Assembly: GCF_001444505.1 (NCBI RefSeq)
Contig: NZ_LNDJ01000013.1
Coordinates: forward strand, 1-58,967
Reading direction: 5' to 3'
Origin: Psychrobacter piscatorii
GTDB taxonomy: Bacteria; Pseudomonadota; Gammaproteobacteria; Pseudomonadales; Moraxellaceae
Length of the DNA: 58,967 bases
Shown: positions 9,864 to 20,207 of the stretch, piece by piece
How positions within the stretch are numbered: the first letter of the stretch is position 1
Layout: each line of letters opens with the position of its first letter
Notes under the pieces: generated by a model
What the model was told of the DNA's origin: nothing
What the model saw: the letters and a program-made list of their open reading frames with translations, nothing else
The model's database searches: none
Program-made: the position numbers and the translations under genes

Positions 9864-10880
9864 TTAATCACGACCAAGCTGACGAAAGCGTACCGCTGCA
9901 CGGCGCCAATTAGCAGTTGGCATAGCAGCAGTTCCAGAAGAGTAAGAACCAGCAGTTTTTATAGATTTGGTAACCATGGTCATACCTGATAAAACCACAT
10001 CATCTGTAATTTCGATATGCCCTGTGATACCGACAGCACCGCCAATAATGCAGCGTTTACCTATCGTCGTACTACCGGCAATACCCGTTTGGGAGGCAAT
10101 GGCAGTACCGTCACCAATACGTACGTTATGAGCAACTTGAACCAAATTATCAATGATAACATGATTGCCAATAACCGTATCATCAATGGCGCCGCGATCG
10201 ACACAGGTGTGACTACCAATGCGTACATGATCACCAATAATCACACGGCCTAGCTGAGCGATCCGCTCCCAGCCTGAAACACTAGGGTTGTTGGTAGGCG
10301 CAAAGCCAAACCCTTCGGCACCAATACTCGCACCCACATGCAATCTTGCGTAGTTACCAATGACACAATCATGGCCAATAACCACTTGCGATTTGATAAC
10401 ACTGTCAGTACCGATCTCAGAATGCGCCTCGATCACTACATGGGCATCAAGTGAGCTACGCGCTCCTATCTGCACATAGTCGCCAATGACACAAAAAGGA
10501 CCAATATTAACCTCATCACCAATCACAGCGCTATCAGAGATCACAGCACTAGGATGGATTCCAGCAGATAGTGACTGACGGGCAAATAGTTGGCTAGCGC
10601 TGGCATAAGCTAGGTATGGGTCAGAGACAACCAACGCCAAGGCCGACTCAGGTACTTGGTCACGATACGCTTGGGTGACCAATACTGCACCTGCTTGGCT
10701 ACCGGACAAACTAGAGATATAGTGAGGGTCTGCCAAAAAGCTTAGCTGCTTTTGGTCAGCAGTAGTTAAACTTCCAACACTGTTAAATGGGTGACGTAAC
10801 TGCTCAGCACTAATATCAGCCTTATTGATAATGGGCTGACGCTGCTCAATCCGAGTGATAAGTTGCTCAATCGTTATCAT
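9864..10880 (-). CDS. lpxD: UDP-3-O-acylglucosamine N-acyltransferase LpxD
   Basis: Third enzyme of lipid A synthesis; it adds the second acyl chain from ACP. An N-terminal uridine-binding domain (about residues 1-100, including LSFLADPHY) is followed by a hexapeptide-repeat beta-helix. The catalytic His is in the [10 protein letters not shown] motif. Length 338 aa is normal. It is separated from fabZ by 52 bases and from bamA by 146 bases containing a hairpin. The C-terminal end ([14 protein letters not shown]) matches the family helix. Confidence 0.95.
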   Translation of the reverse strand: MITIEQLITRIEQRQPIINKADISAEQLRHPFNSVGSLTTADQKQLSFLADPHYISSLSGSQAGAVLVTQAYRDQVPESALALVVSDPYLAYASASQLFARQSLSAGIHPSAVISDSAVIGDEVNIGPFCVIGDYVQIGARSSLDAHVVIEAHSEIGTDSVIKSQVVIGHDCVIGNYARLHVGASIGAEGFGFAPTNNPSVSGWERIAQLGRVIIGDHVRIGSHTCVDRGAIDDTVIGNHVIIDNLVQVAHNVRIGDGTAIASQTGIAGSTTIGKRCIIGGAVGITGHIEITDDVVLSGMTMVTKSIKTAGSYSSGTAAMPTANWRRAAVRFRQLGRD

Positions 10881-10910
10881 AATGACTATTAATAGACTAT
10901 TGTTATATAT

Positions 10911-10947
10911 AAAACGGTCGTCAAAATAACAATGTGTTTTGACGACC
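10911..10947 (-). terminator. Hairpin between bamA and lpxD
   Basis: An 11-bp perfect stem (GGTCGTCAAAA / TTTTGACGACC) with a ten-base loop. On the minus strand it is followed by GTTTTATATA, so it may terminate or attenuate transcription leaving bamA. It occupies the place where skp sits in other genomes. Confidence 0.6.
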
Positions 10948-11026
10948 TACTGGAAACTAATGACATTCTAACTTACTTAGACAAATATTTGAGAACGATT
11001 AGATATATTTAGATAATATTGGCGAT

Positions 11027-13447
11027 CTAGAATGTATTACCGATCTGGAATTGGACTTTTTCAGTTTCGTCCCCTTCTTTATCACCAAAAGGTACGGCAT
11101 AACTGAGTGAAATTGGACCAATTGGTGTATACCAAGTCACACCTGCACCTGCACTAAAGCGGAAATTATTGTCTTGGGTCAATAGTGGTACATCTGTATC
11201 CTCACCAGTGCTAGGATTAACGAAGGTACGGTCTTCTTTGTCACTTGTATCGAATACCTGACCACCTTCAGCAAATAGTACTGGACGCACTTGATCTGCC
11301 CAATCGCCTTTAAACGGCATTGGTAGAATTAGCTCGGTACCAAAACTAACTAACGCATTACCACCAACCTCTTCTGTACTATACGTCTGATTAGCGGGAT
11401 CGTTAATAGCATCATAATAAGCTTGTGACTTAGGTCCTAACGTTGAAGACTCATAACCACGTACTGAACCATAACCACCCGCGTAGAAGTTTTCATAGAA
11501 TGGCAAATCATTACCATAGCCAAGTTTGGTATAACCGCGCGCGATCCAATCTTTATAAAGCGGATAATACACGTTGCCGCGATAAACGAGTTTCTGATAG
11601 CTAGAATCGCCAAGGCCAATGGTAGCATCAACAGTGTGGCTCATACCTTTGGTCGGAAACACTGGGCGATCTAGTGTGCTGTAGTCCCAGCCCAATAGTA
11701 AGTTGTAAGTCTGATAATCATTTTTAAAGCCAGTACGACCTTCGAAATCTCCAGTGAAGTCTTCAACAGTACCGCCGTCATCGATGATTTCTTGTGCGTT
11801 TGATATGCCGAGGAAACGGCCACCACGTACTGTCGTGTTGTCGACATTTAGACCAGCACTGACACGCTTGGTCTCATCCACAGGATAGCTATAATTTAGC
11901 GTAGCACCGTAGGCATCAGTGACATAATTACTGACGTTTCTATCATCGTATTTGGTTTCGCGATAGTAAGCACTGATGCCCTGCGAGACGCCATTTTCTG
12001 TAAAGTATGGATCGGTATATCCTAAGCTATACGAATCACGTGTCTCTGAACGTGATAGTGCGGCTTTAACGCGGTTACCAGTGCCCATAAAGTTATTTTG
12101 GGTCAAATCCAACTGAAAAGTAACACCGCCGCTCTGCGAGTAACCTGCTGCAATCGTTGAACTACCAGAAGGTTGCTCTTCTACGGTATAGTTGACATCT
12201 ACTTGATCTGGCTGATTGGGTACTGGTTTTACATCAACGTTAACAGCTTTGAAGAAACCGGTACGCATAAGACGTGTACGTGAAAGCTGGATTTTTTCGC
12301 TAGAGGCAAGAGAGCCTTCTAACTGACGCATCTCACGGCGCAATACTTCATCTTGAGTTTTTAGATTGCCTGTGAAGTTGATACGGCGAACATAAATAGG
12401 ACGTGCAGGATCGATATAATAATCCACGTCAACCATTTTGGTGTCGTCATTAATGCGTGGTACGGGTCTAACTTGAGCTAAATAATACCCTTCGTTACCA
12501 TAGCGTCTTTTGAGCGCAGCTGTGGTGTCATCCAGTTTGGCCTGTGAATATTTTTCATTAGGCGCAAAAGTAACCAACTCTTTTAGTTCGTCGTTATTAA
12601 AAGTAGGCTTACCTAAGAAATTGACGTCACCAAACTGATACTGCTCACCTTCACTCAAACTGACTTCGATGAACACACTACGTTTATCTTCACTAATATT
12701 GAGTACCGCGTTATCTACTGCGAAACGCACATAACCATCGTTTTGATACAATGCTTTTAAATTGTCTAAACTGGCGGCCAGTTTTTCTTGTGCATATCGA
12801 TCAGATTTTGATAGCAAGCGTGTCCATGATGATTCTTTTACAGCAAAGACATCTTTGATCTCTTCATCACTAAAGTGTTTGTTACCAATCACATTGATAT
12901 CAACCACTTTGGCAGGCTTACCTTCGATAAAGCGCACATCAAGCTTGACGCGGTTACCATCAAGTACCGTCTGATCTACTTCAATATTACTGTTGTAGTA
13001 ACCTTGGCTGATATACTGCTGTTGCAGCTCATTAGCAACGCCTTGCAGGGTCGATTGCTTCAGTACATTACCGACAGACAGTCCAGCATTCCCAAGGCCT
13101 TGCTCAAGCCCTTCTTTAGGAATGAGCTTGTTACCTTCAAAATTCACTTCGGCAATGGTTGGACGTTCAATAACATCAAACCTTAGATTGCCACCTTCGA
13201 CACGGCTTTGAATATCAGCAAAGTTTTCAGTCGCATACAGTGCCTTGATACTGGCCGCTAAGCTACTGTCATTGACCGTATCTCCTACCGTAATAGGTAG
13301 AACCGGATAGAGGCTATCAGGGGTTAGGCGTTGTAAGCCATTGAAACCGATGTCAGTCACTACAAATTCTGCAGCCTGTACCGGCATACTCATCATCGCT
13401 ACAACTAACGGCAACCCAGCCGCGCTCATAAATAAAGGCGTACGCAT
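11027..13447 (-). CDS. bamA: Outer-membrane protein assembly factor BamA
   Basis: Central Omp85 component of the BAM complex. A signal peptide (cleavage near VQA-AEF) is followed by five POTRA domains spanning about residues 25-420 and a 16-strand C-terminal barrel. The barrel shows the VRGYESSTLGPK segment of the Omp85 family, and the protein ends FQIGNTF with a terminal Phe, the outer-membrane beta signal. The start ATG at 13447 has GGAT upstream; a GTG two codons earlier (13453) is an alternative. About 806 aa, usual size. It follows rseP, as in E. coli. Confidence 0.96.
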   Translation of the reverse strand: MRTPLFMSAAGLPLVVAMMSMPVQAAEFVVTDIGFNGLQRLTPDSLYPVLPITVGDTVNDSSLAASIKALYATENFADIQSRVEGGNLRFDVIERPTIAEVNFEGNKLIPKEGLEQGLGNAGLSVGNVLKQSTLQGVANELQQQYISQGYYNSNIEVDQTVLDGNRVKLDVRFIEGKPAKVVDINVIGNKHFSDEEIKDVFAVKESSWTRLLSKSDRYAQEKLAASLDNLKALYQNDGYVRFAVDNAVLNISEDKRSVFIEVSLSEGEQYQFGDVNFLGKPTFNNDELKELVTFAPNEKYSQAKLDDTTAALKRRYGNEGYYLAQVRPVPRINDDTKMVDVDYYIDPARPIYVRRINFTGNLKTQDEVLRREMRQLEGSLASSEKIQLSRTRLMRTGFFKAVNVDVKPVPNQPDQVDVNYTVEEQPSGSSTIAAGYSQSGGVTFQLDLTQNNFMGTGNRVKAALSRSETRDSYSLGYTDPYFTENGVSQGISAYYRETKYDDRNVSNYVTDAYGATLNYSYPVDETKRVSAGLNVDNTTVRGGRFLGISNAQEIIDDGGTVEDFTGDFEGRTGFKNDYQTYNLLLGWDYSTLDRPVFPTKGMSHTVDATIGLGDSSYQKLVYRGNVYYPLYKDWIARGYTKLGYGNDLPFYENFYAGGYGSVRGYESSTLGPKSQAYYDAINDPANQTYSTEEVGGNALVSFGTELILPMPFKGDWADQVRPVLFAEGGQVFDTSDKEDRTFVNPSTGEDTDVPLLTQDNNFRFSAGAGVTWYTPIGPISLSYAVPFGDKEGDETEKVQFQIGNTF

Positions 13448-13710
13448 AAACACTATCCGTCAATAAAAAACTTGCTAAAGTTAAGGTAAAAAGCACATTT
13501 TGTCTAGCCCGTTTTGCGCGAAGTTGTCACTCCACACTCGGCTGACTCAGAACACTTTATATAAAAAGCATCACAAAATAAACTAAAAATTACGATTAGT
13601 ACAGAGGCGATGACACAAAGCATCTTGCGTATGATACCAACAATCCACACATAAGGGTCTTTAAACCATTAGTATATCGCGCTTTACTGCTTGTATTTGT
13701 CATTCAACCA

Positions 13711-15087
13711 TCAAAACAGCCGACTGATGTCATTACCAATTGCTAACACCATGAAACCTGCCAGTAAGAGTAAACCGATATTTAACCCCACCATTTGCAC
13801 CCCTTCAGAGAGCGGTTTACCGCGAATCAGTTCGATAAAATGATAAACGATATGACCACCATCCAATACTGGAATCGGTAACAGGTTCAATACAGCAAGA
13901 CTCAGGCTAATCAATGCAGCCGTCGATAATACCATCTGCCAACTGATATCAAAGCTTTGCTTGGCGACTTTGGCAATGGTAATCGGACCTGACAAGTTAT
14001 CCAGACCAATCATACCTGAGAGCATTTTTCCCATCGAGCTTACCGTCATCACGGCTAGCTGCTCAGTCTTCTCGAACGACTTGACCAATGACTCGCCAGG
14101 GCCATAAACCACGGTAGTTTTGTAGGCATCAGGAATAACAATCTCAGTCTGATCAACCATGGCGCCAATTTGACCGTAATCATTACCCAAGTTGTCTTTT
14201 TTACCTTGCGGCATAATTTGCAATTGCACCGTTTTGTCATCACGCAATACGGTAAAATCAAGTAACACCTCGGGATTATCACGAATAATACGCGTGGCGC
14301 TAATCCAATCGTCAATGTTTTGATTATTGATGGCGGTAATACGATCGCCCACCTGTAGACCTTGACGGCTAGCCGCACCATCAGGCGCCAATTCACCGAC
14401 AATCGGTGCAATCTGTGGCTGCCACGGTAACATACCAAAGCTGGTCAATGCATCTTTACCTTGTGCATCACCCTGCATAAATTGTGTGACTGGTGCTTGA
14501 TAGGTTTTGATCGACTGATTGGTTTGAGCATCTGACTGTAGTGTAATACTCACATTGTCTGTCTCACCCATCCGTCCTGCAAGGCGATAATTGATACCTT
14601 CCCACGTCTGTACATCGTGCCCATCAATCGCAACAATCTTATCACCGACAGGTAACTGCGCCATCGCAGCTGGAGTATCTGGCAGTACTTGCCCAATTTT
14701 GGTAGCCAATTGCTCAGACGGCGTCATAAACAACACCCAAAAGAGCGCAATAGCAATGATGAAATTCATGATAGGCCCAGCGGCGACAATCGCAATCTTC
14801 TTGAGCGGATGCTGATAATTAAACGCAAGATGCTGTTCATCTTTTGCGACATTGCCTTCACGCTCATCAAGCATTTTGACGTAGCCGCCGAGTGGCAATG
14901 CTGAGATACGATAATCGATGCCACTTTTTTTGCTGGTCCAACCAAATAGTTTAGGGCCAAAACCGATAGAGTATGTTAATACTTTGACGCCGCACATCCG
15001 TGCCACGATATAGTGCCCCCACTCATGTAAGGCAATGAGTGGACCTAAGACAAATATTGCCGCAAGAAGCGTTAATAAAAACGTCAT
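13711..15087 (-). CDS. rseP: Site-2 protease RseP
   Basis: Inner-membrane zinc metalloprotease that cuts anti-sigma factors and remnant signal peptides within the membrane. The HEWGHY (HExxH) zinc motif is in the first transmembrane helix. Two PDZ domains fill the periplasmic middle (around residues 120-200 and 220-310), and the third zinc ligand lies in the LNLLPIPVLDGGH motif near the C-terminus. The 458 aa length is typical. It lies between dxr and bamA, the standard order. Confidence 0.95.
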   Translation of the reverse strand: MTFLLTLLAAIFVLGPLIALHEWGHYIVARMCGVKVLTYSIGFGPKLFGWTSKKSGIDYRISALPLGGYVKMLDEREGNVAKDEQHLAFNYQHPLKKIAIVAAGPIMNFIIAIALFWVLFMTPSEQLATKIGQVLPDTPAAMAQLPVGDKIVAIDGHDVQTWEGINYRLAGRMGETDNVSITLQSDAQTNQSIKTYQAPVTQFMQGDAQGKDALTSFGMLPWQPQIAPIVGELAPDGAASRQGLQVGDRITAINNQNIDDWISATRIIRDNPEVLLDFTVLRDDKTVQLQIMPQGKKDNLGNDYGQIGAMVDQTEIVIPDAYKTTVVYGPGESLVKSFEKTEQLAVMTVSSMGKMLSGMIGLDNLSGPITIAKVAKQSFDISWQMVLSTAALISLSLAVLNLLPIPVLDGGHIVYHFIELIRGKPLSEGVQMVGLNIGLLLLAGFMVLAIGNDISRLF

Positions 15088-15204
15088 GATCTTTTCTCAG
15101 TATTGTTGCTTAGCATCTTTTATCAACATCAACATCTTCACTGATATCGTTTATTAGTACCATTTTTTAACCAAGAGGCTATTTATGGCTAATGATTGCT
15201 ACGA

Positions 15205-16413
15205 TTATGCCAATTTTGCCACAAGCTTATCAGTAAGGTGACGCGTTATCTTGTCAATGGCTAATATATCTTCTATGTCAGCCGTTTCGTTTAATGGTGG
15301 CAGCTGTATATCGTTTAAGGCACGCTCATTGATATCAGCAATGTCAGTTAAACGAATTTGTCCATCCAAAAACGCCGCCACTGCGATTTCGTTGGCTGCA
15401 TTTAGTACAATAGTCGCCTGCGTACCTGCTTGCATTGCTTGACGAGCAAGGCGTAGACAGGCAAATTTTTGCAGATCAGGCTCAATGAACTCCAAACAAC
15501 TAAGTGCATATAAATCTAATGGCTGCGAACCGCTATCAATACGGCTCGGGTAACTGAGCGCATGGGCAATTGGGGTTTTCATATCTGGACTGCCAAGCTG
15601 TGCCAAAAAGCTACCATCGCTATATTCTACCATTGAGTGAATGATACTTTGTGGATGAATGACCACATTTATCTTATTTTCAGGCAAATCAAACAAATGA
15701 CAAGCCTCGATCAACTCAAGCCCTTTATTCATCATTGTGGCTGAGTCGACAGATATCTTCTGGCCCATTGACCAGTTAGGGTGCTTGACTGCCTCTGCGA
15801 CAGTTGCTTGCTGCATCTGCTCAAAAGACTGCTGCAAAAATGGGCCACCTGAAGCCGTCAACCACAGTTTGCGTACACCATGATTTGGCTGATGAATTTG
15901 GGTATTGTCTTGCTGAATAGCGAGTGGTAAGCACTGGAAAATAGCATTGTGCTCAGAGTCGAGGGGTAACAACGTAGCGTTATGCGTTTTGACCGCATTG
16001 ATCATGACCTGCCCTGCCATCACCAGCGCTTCTTTATTGGCGAGCAAAATACGCTTACCTGCGCGTGCTGCGGCTAAGGTAGAAGGCAGTCCTGCTGCGC
16101 CTACGATGGCAGCAACGACAGTATCAGTTTGTGAATCAGTGGCTATATCTACTAGACCTTCCTCGCCCCCTACTACATCACTATCAATCCCTGCTGTTTT
16201 AAGCTTTTTGGCAAAATCATCCACAGCGGCTGTTGGCACGCTGACGCGCTTAGGCAAAAACTGCTGACAAAGCGCAAATAGCTTATCTAAACGGTAGTAG
16301 CCTGACAATGCGTAAACTTCATAATGTTGCGGTTGCGCCGCTAATATTGCTAACGTGCTATCGCCAATCGAGCCTGTCGCGCCTAGTACGGCGATGCGTT
16401 GCGTCATAACCAT
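15205..16413 (-). CDS. dxr: 1-deoxy-D-xylulose 5-phosphate reductoisomerase
   Basis: Second enzyme of the MEP isoprenoid pathway, which makes the precursors UppS uses two genes away. The N-terminal NADPH-binding motif GATGSIGDST and the metal-binding ALPLDSEHNA motif are both present, with the catalytic-loop segment PNWSMGQKISVDSATMMNKGLE downstream. Length 402 aa is normal. A second ATG at 16407 is the other possible start. Gene order cdsA-dxr-rseP is conserved in proteobacteria. Confidence 0.95.
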   Translation of the reverse strand: MVMTQRIAVLGATGSIGDSTLAILAAQPQHYEVYALSGYYRLDKLFALCQQFLPKRVSVPTAAVDDFAKKLKTAGIDSDVVGGEEGLVDIATDSQTDTVVAAIVGAAGLPSTLAAARAGKRILLANKEALVMAGQVMINAVKTHNATLLPLDSEHNAIFQCLPLAIQQDNTQIHQPNHGVRKLWLTASGGPFLQQSFEQMQQATVAEAVKHPNWSMGQKISVDSATMMNKGLELIEACHLFDLPENKINVVIHPQSIIHSMVEYSDGSFLAQLGSPDMKTPIAHALSYPSRIDSGSQPLDLYALSCLEFIEPDLQKFACLRLARQAMQAGTQATIVLNAANEIAVAAFLDGQIRLTDIADINERALNDIQLPPLNETADIEDILAIDKITRHLTDKLVAKLA

Positions 16414-16580
16414 TAATGCCTATGATATTTAATATTTAGAAAATGAGAAAAGAATAAATGAGGTTTAAAAAATATAAAGGATAATAAGGCTATATAGTAA
16501 CAAATAAGACCGTTGTAAAAGACTAACCAAAACGGTCACTTCGCTTACCTATCACACCATAAAATCAGCTAAGTGACTTT

Positions 16581-16618
16581 GTCTTATACCACAATCAAAG
16601 TCTTATACCACAATCAAA
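16581..16618. repeat. 19-bp tandem duplication over the cdsA stop codon
   Basis: Two identical 19-base copies (16581-16599 and 16600-16618). The second copy contains the last codons and the stop of cdsA, so the duplication left the reading frame unchanged. Confidence 0.9.
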
Positions 16619-17412
16619 CCTAGCTGCTGTATCGCCCAAAAGCCAAGTGCGAATATCGGAGTTGCAGATAGCAATGAATCAATACGATCAAGTACACCAC
16701 CATGCCCTGGTAAGATGGTACCAGAGTCTTTGACATCAGCACGGCGCTTGAGCATTGATTCAAAAAGATCACCAAGCACAGAAGCCAGAATCGTTAGTGC
16801 CGATAGTGCCACAAAGGCGACTAGCGCTGCGCCCGTCAGTTGTAGCTTAAACACACTGATCGCAACGACTACCAGTAGACCTGTAATCAAACCACCGGCC
16901 AATCCTTCCATACTCTTATTGGGTGAGACATTGGGTGCCATTTTTCGGCGGCCAAGCTTGCGACCAACAAAATAAGCACCGCTATCAGCACACCAGACCA
17001 ATAAAAACACATAAAGTAGCCACCATGCTGATAGCTGCCAGAGGTAAAAAATCGCAGTAATAGAGGCTGTCAAAATAACCACACCCAACAACGCTAGATG
17101 TTTTCCGTACCATTTTGTCTGTGTTGGGAATGCACGTACCCAAGACAGTGCCATCAGCCATATGACAAGCGAGGCCGTCCACCAGAATAACCAAGTCACC
17201 TTCAACATAAGCGATACGACAGTTATCACTAAAACTAATAGCACAAAGACAATAGGTTGACGCCACTTCGGCATCAACTTCGCCCACTCATGAGCTGCGA
17301 TAATGACGCCAACGGCTAAAAGCGGTGCGAATAAAATAGGGGTTTGGCTCGCAAACATTGCAATACCAACGATAATAACGAGAACTATTGCCGTTCTAAT
17401 TCGTTGCCACAT
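16603..17412 (-). CDS. cdsA: Phosphatidate cytidylyltransferase
   Basis: Makes CDP-diacylglycerol from phosphatidic acid and CTP, the precursor of all major phospholipids. Seven to eight hydrophobic segments precede the C-terminal signature: SPNKSMEGLAGG and then LGDLFESMLKRRADVKDSGTILPGHGGVLDRIDS, where Asp residues bind metal. The 269 aa length is in the usual range. It is followed by dxr and preceded by uppS in the conserved order. Confidence 0.94.
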   Translation of the reverse strand: MWQRIRTAIVLVIIVGIAMFASQTPILFAPLLAVGVIIAAHEWAKLMPKWRQPIVFVLLVLVITVVSLMLKVTWLFWWTASLVIWLMALSWVRAFPTQTKWYGKHLALLGVVILTASITAIFYLWQLSAWWLLYVFLLVWCADSGAYFVGRKLGRRKMAPNVSPNKSMEGLAGGLITGLLVVVAISVFKLQLTGAALVAFVALSALTILASVLGDLFESMLKRRADVKDSGTILPGHGGVLDRIDSLLSATPIFALGFWAIQQLGLIVV

Positions 17413-17587
17413 ACTTATCGAGCCTTATAATAATGAAGAAGGTACAGTCAAAAAAATGCATTATAACAGTTGATAGACCTGTGCCCATTAATAGCATTGA
17501 CCCTCATTAAAACGGTTTATCATCTCGTAAGCAAGCGGTATTAGCGACCTAGAGAATACTGTCTGAATTTTTATGGCTACTATTGCA

Positions 17588-18346
17588 TCAGCGACTATGC
17601 TGCTCTATCCCTACCTGCTCGCTGGTTTTACCAAAACGGCGTTGACGCTGTGCAAACTCAGCCATCATCGAAGCCAGCTCTTCTGGAACAAAATCTGGCC
17701 ATAAAGTTGGCGTGAAAAACAACTCCGCATAGGCCGCTTGCCATAATAAAAAATTCGATATTCGATAATCACCACCGGTACGAACCAGCATGTCTACTGC
17801 TGGAGCGTCTGCCAGTTGTACTTGCTCACCGAGCATTTCTGCACTAATATCTTCAGCCCTCAACTCACCTGCCTGCACTTGTTGTGCCAGCTGTTTTGCT
17901 GCATGAGCAATATCCCATTGTCCACCGTAGCTAATCGCAATGACTAATGTCATGGCATCAAAGCTTGCAGTTTCTGCTTCGGCATCCGCCATTAACGCTT
18001 GTAATTCTTCACTAAGCTGACTGCAATCACCGATAAAACGTAAGCGAATACAGTATTTTTTCATACGCGGCATTTGCTCATCAATGGTCGATGCCAACAA
18101 CTGCATTAATAGTGCAACTTCACTAGGTGGTCGCTGCCAATTTTCGCTAGAGAAAGCAAAAACAGTCAGTACTTCAATACCGGTCTCGACACAATATTCT
18201 ACGATAGGGTCTAAAGCAGTTTTACCAGCTATGTGACCTTGACCTTTACCCAGATTATTGGCTTTGCCATATCTGTTATTACCATCCATGATAATAGCGA
18301 TATGACGAGGAAGAATGTTAGGAGCCATAACGGCTGAAGTGGACAT
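17588..18346 (-). CDS. uppS: Undecaprenyl diphosphate synthase
   Basis: Cis-prenyltransferase that builds the C55 carrier for peptidoglycan and O-antigen. The N-terminal HIAIIMDGNNRYGK motif carries the catalytic Asp, the FAFSSENWQRP block follows, and the C-terminal segment reads VDMLVRTGGDYRISNFLLWQAAYAELFF. The ATG at 18346 is preferred; a TTG at 18352 would add two residues. About 252 aa. Confidence 0.95.
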   Translation of the reverse strand: MSTSAVMAPNILPRHIAIIMDGNNRYGKANNLGKGQGHIAGKTALDPIVEYCVETGIEVLTVFAFSSENWQRPPSEVALLMQLLASTIDEQMPRMKKYCIRLRFIGDCSQLSEELQALMADAEAETASFDAMTLVIAISYGGQWDIAHAAKQLAQQVQAGELRAEDISAEMLGEQVQLADAPAVDMLVRTGGDYRISNFLLWQAAYAELFFTPTLWPDFVPEELASMMAEFAQRQRRFGKTSEQVGIEQHSR

Positions 18347-18535
18347 AGGCAAACTTGCTTATTGTTAAGGTAAAATAATAATAACGTGTGCAGTGGCGAT
18401 TAAAAGCGCCATGTAAATAATTCACAAATTTATCATAATTTAGCGATCAAAATTTTTATAGCTTACAATATATTTGAGAAATATCAGTAAACTGCACTCA
18501 CATTAATAAATCATATTATCCATATCATAATAAAC

Positions 18536-18619
18536 AGCCAATAACTACAAGATATTGGCTGCTAAAATGTAGATAATACTCTGAACTAAGTTTTGCCATA
18601 AATGATGGATGGCAAAACT
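18536..18619. other. Two hairpins in the frr-uppS gap
   Basis: One 8-bp stem (AGCCAATA / TATTGGCT, 18536-18560) and one 11-bp stem (AGTTTTGCCAT / ATGGCAAAACT, 18589-18619) lie just after frr in the minus direction. Neither has a clear T-tract, so they may slow or protect transcript ends rather than terminate. Confidence 0.45.
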
Positions 18620-18626
18620 GCTCTTA

Positions 18627-19181
18627 TTAAACTTCCATCAAGTCGCTTTCTTTTTTGCTTAGGCGGCTATCGATAGTTTCAATATACTTGTCAGTGATTT
18701 TTTGGATGTCATCGTTAGCACGGCGCTCATCATCTTCTGAGATTTCTTTCTCTTTTGCTAGATCTTTGATGTCATTCATCATATCACGGCGAATATTACG
18801 GATAGACACACGGCTGCTCTCCGCTTCTCCGCGAGCAAGTTTTTGCATATCGCGGCGGGTGTCTTCGGTCAACGCTGGCATGGGCACACGAATCACATCC
18901 GCTGTCATTGGGTTTAAGCCCAAGTCTGCTTCGCGAATGGCTTTGTCTACTGCTTGTACCATCGTACGGTCAAACGGTTGAACCAATAGCGTACGTGAGT
19001 CTTCAACGTTCACGCTGGCTACTTGGTTTAGCGGTGTATCAGAACCATAGTAGCTGACCATCACGCCTGACAACATGCCTGGGTGTGCACGTCCAGTACG
19101 AACTTTGCTGAAAGTACTCTCAAGCGCTTCCAACGTTTTTTGCATGCGTGCTTCGCCGTCTTGCTTAATCTCTTTAATCAT
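18627..19181 (-). CDS. frr: Ribosome recycling factor
   Basis: Works with EF-G to split the post-termination ribosome. The 184-residue protein has the RRF signature: two domains, [14 protein letters not shown] near the N-terminus and [13 protein letters not shown] centrally, then a long helical C-terminus. AAGGA lies eight bases before the ATG. A small hairpin with a CTAT loop (about 19193-19212) sits in the leader next to the ribosome-binding site and could affect translation. Confidence 0.96.
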   Translation of the reverse strand: MIKEIKQDGEARMQKTLEALESTFSKVRTGRAHPGMLSGVMVSYYGSDTPLNQVASVNVEDSRTLLVQPFDRTMVQAVDKAIREADLGLNPMTADVIRVPMPALTEDTRRDMQKLARGEAESSRVSIRNIRRDMMNDIKDLAKEKEISEDDERRANDDIQKITDKYIETIDSRLSKKESDLMEV

Positions 19182-19309
19182 TGTGTGTCCTTATTTGTCG
19201 CTATCGACAAATTTTTTATTTGCTATTGGGATATTTGTTATTAGCTACTTTTCATTATTAGCCACTCTCTGAAGTGACCGATCAACGCTACATCAATTCA
19301 GGGAATTAA

Positions 19310-20035
19310 TTAATGAAAAACGCGTGTGCCTTCGTTTTCACCCATGATGACATTTAGCAATGCATTAGGTTTGGTCATATCAAACACTTGTAGCGGTACG
19401 TTATGCTCGCGGCATAGCGCGATAGCAGTCAAATCCATCACGCCAAGTTTCTGCTCTAACACTTCATCAAAGGTCAGGCCGTCATATTTGACTGCATCAT
19501 CGTGTAGGCTTGGGTCTTTGTCATAAACGCCGTCGACCTTGGTCGCTTTAAGTATTAAGCCAGCTTCGATTTCGATACCACGCAAACAAGCAGCCGTATC
19601 AGTAGTGAAGAATGGGTTGCCTGTTCCGGCAACAAAGATACACACTTCACCATTTTTGAGATAGCGAATCGCATTACGACTGCTATAGCTTTCGGTAACT
19701 TCACCAATTGGCAATGCAGACATCAAACGCGTTTTGATATTACGACGCTCAAGCGCATCACGCATCGCCAACCCATTCATGACAGTGGCTAGCATACCCA
19801 TCTGATCACCCGTCACACGGCCAACCAAACCTTCTTTTTGTAATTGTGCGCCGCGATATAAGTTGCCACCGCCAACCACGATACCAACCTGAACACCTAG
19901 TCCACGCAAATGAGCGATAGACAGGCTCATTTTATCGAGCACTTCGGTATCAATACCCATGTCTTTGCTACCAGCCAAGGCTTCACCAGAGAGTTTTAGC
20001 AAGATACGGGCGTAACGCGGGTTTTTGTCAGACAT
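19310..20035 (-). CDS. pyrH: UMP kinase
   Basis: Hexameric amino-acid-kinase-fold enzyme that phosphorylates UMP to UDP. It shows the phosphate-binding [11 protein letters not shown] motif, VGGGNLYRG, and the nucleotide segment [17 protein letters not shown]. Length 241 aa is standard. AAGGTGA lies just upstream of the ATG. It comes before frr as in most bacteria; rpsB-tsf, the usual upstream neighbours, are replaced here by rimO. Confidence 0.96.
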   Translation of the reverse strand: MSDKNPRYARILLKLSGEALAGSKDMGIDTEVLDKMSLSIAHLRGLGVQVGIVVGGGNLYRGAQLQKEGLVGRVTGDQMGMLATVMNGLAMRDALERRNIKTRLMSALPIGEVTESYSSRNAIRYLKNGEVCIFVAGTGNPFFTTDTAACLRGIEIEAGLILKATKVDGVYDKDPSLHDDAVKYDGLTFDEVLEQKLGVMDLTAIALCREHNVPLQVFDMTKPNALLNVIMGENEGTRVFH

Positions 20036-20207
20036 GAGGTCACCTTATTATCATGAAATTATAAAGAAAATTATGGGTAAAACACAAATCAAGTTTGCCC
20101 GTAACGCTGCACTTAAAGACAAGCATATTAAACAGGCTAAATTGCGCTAATTGTAGCAAAAACTGCCCGCTATTGGGCAATTTTCACTCGTATATCTTGT
20201 CGAACAC

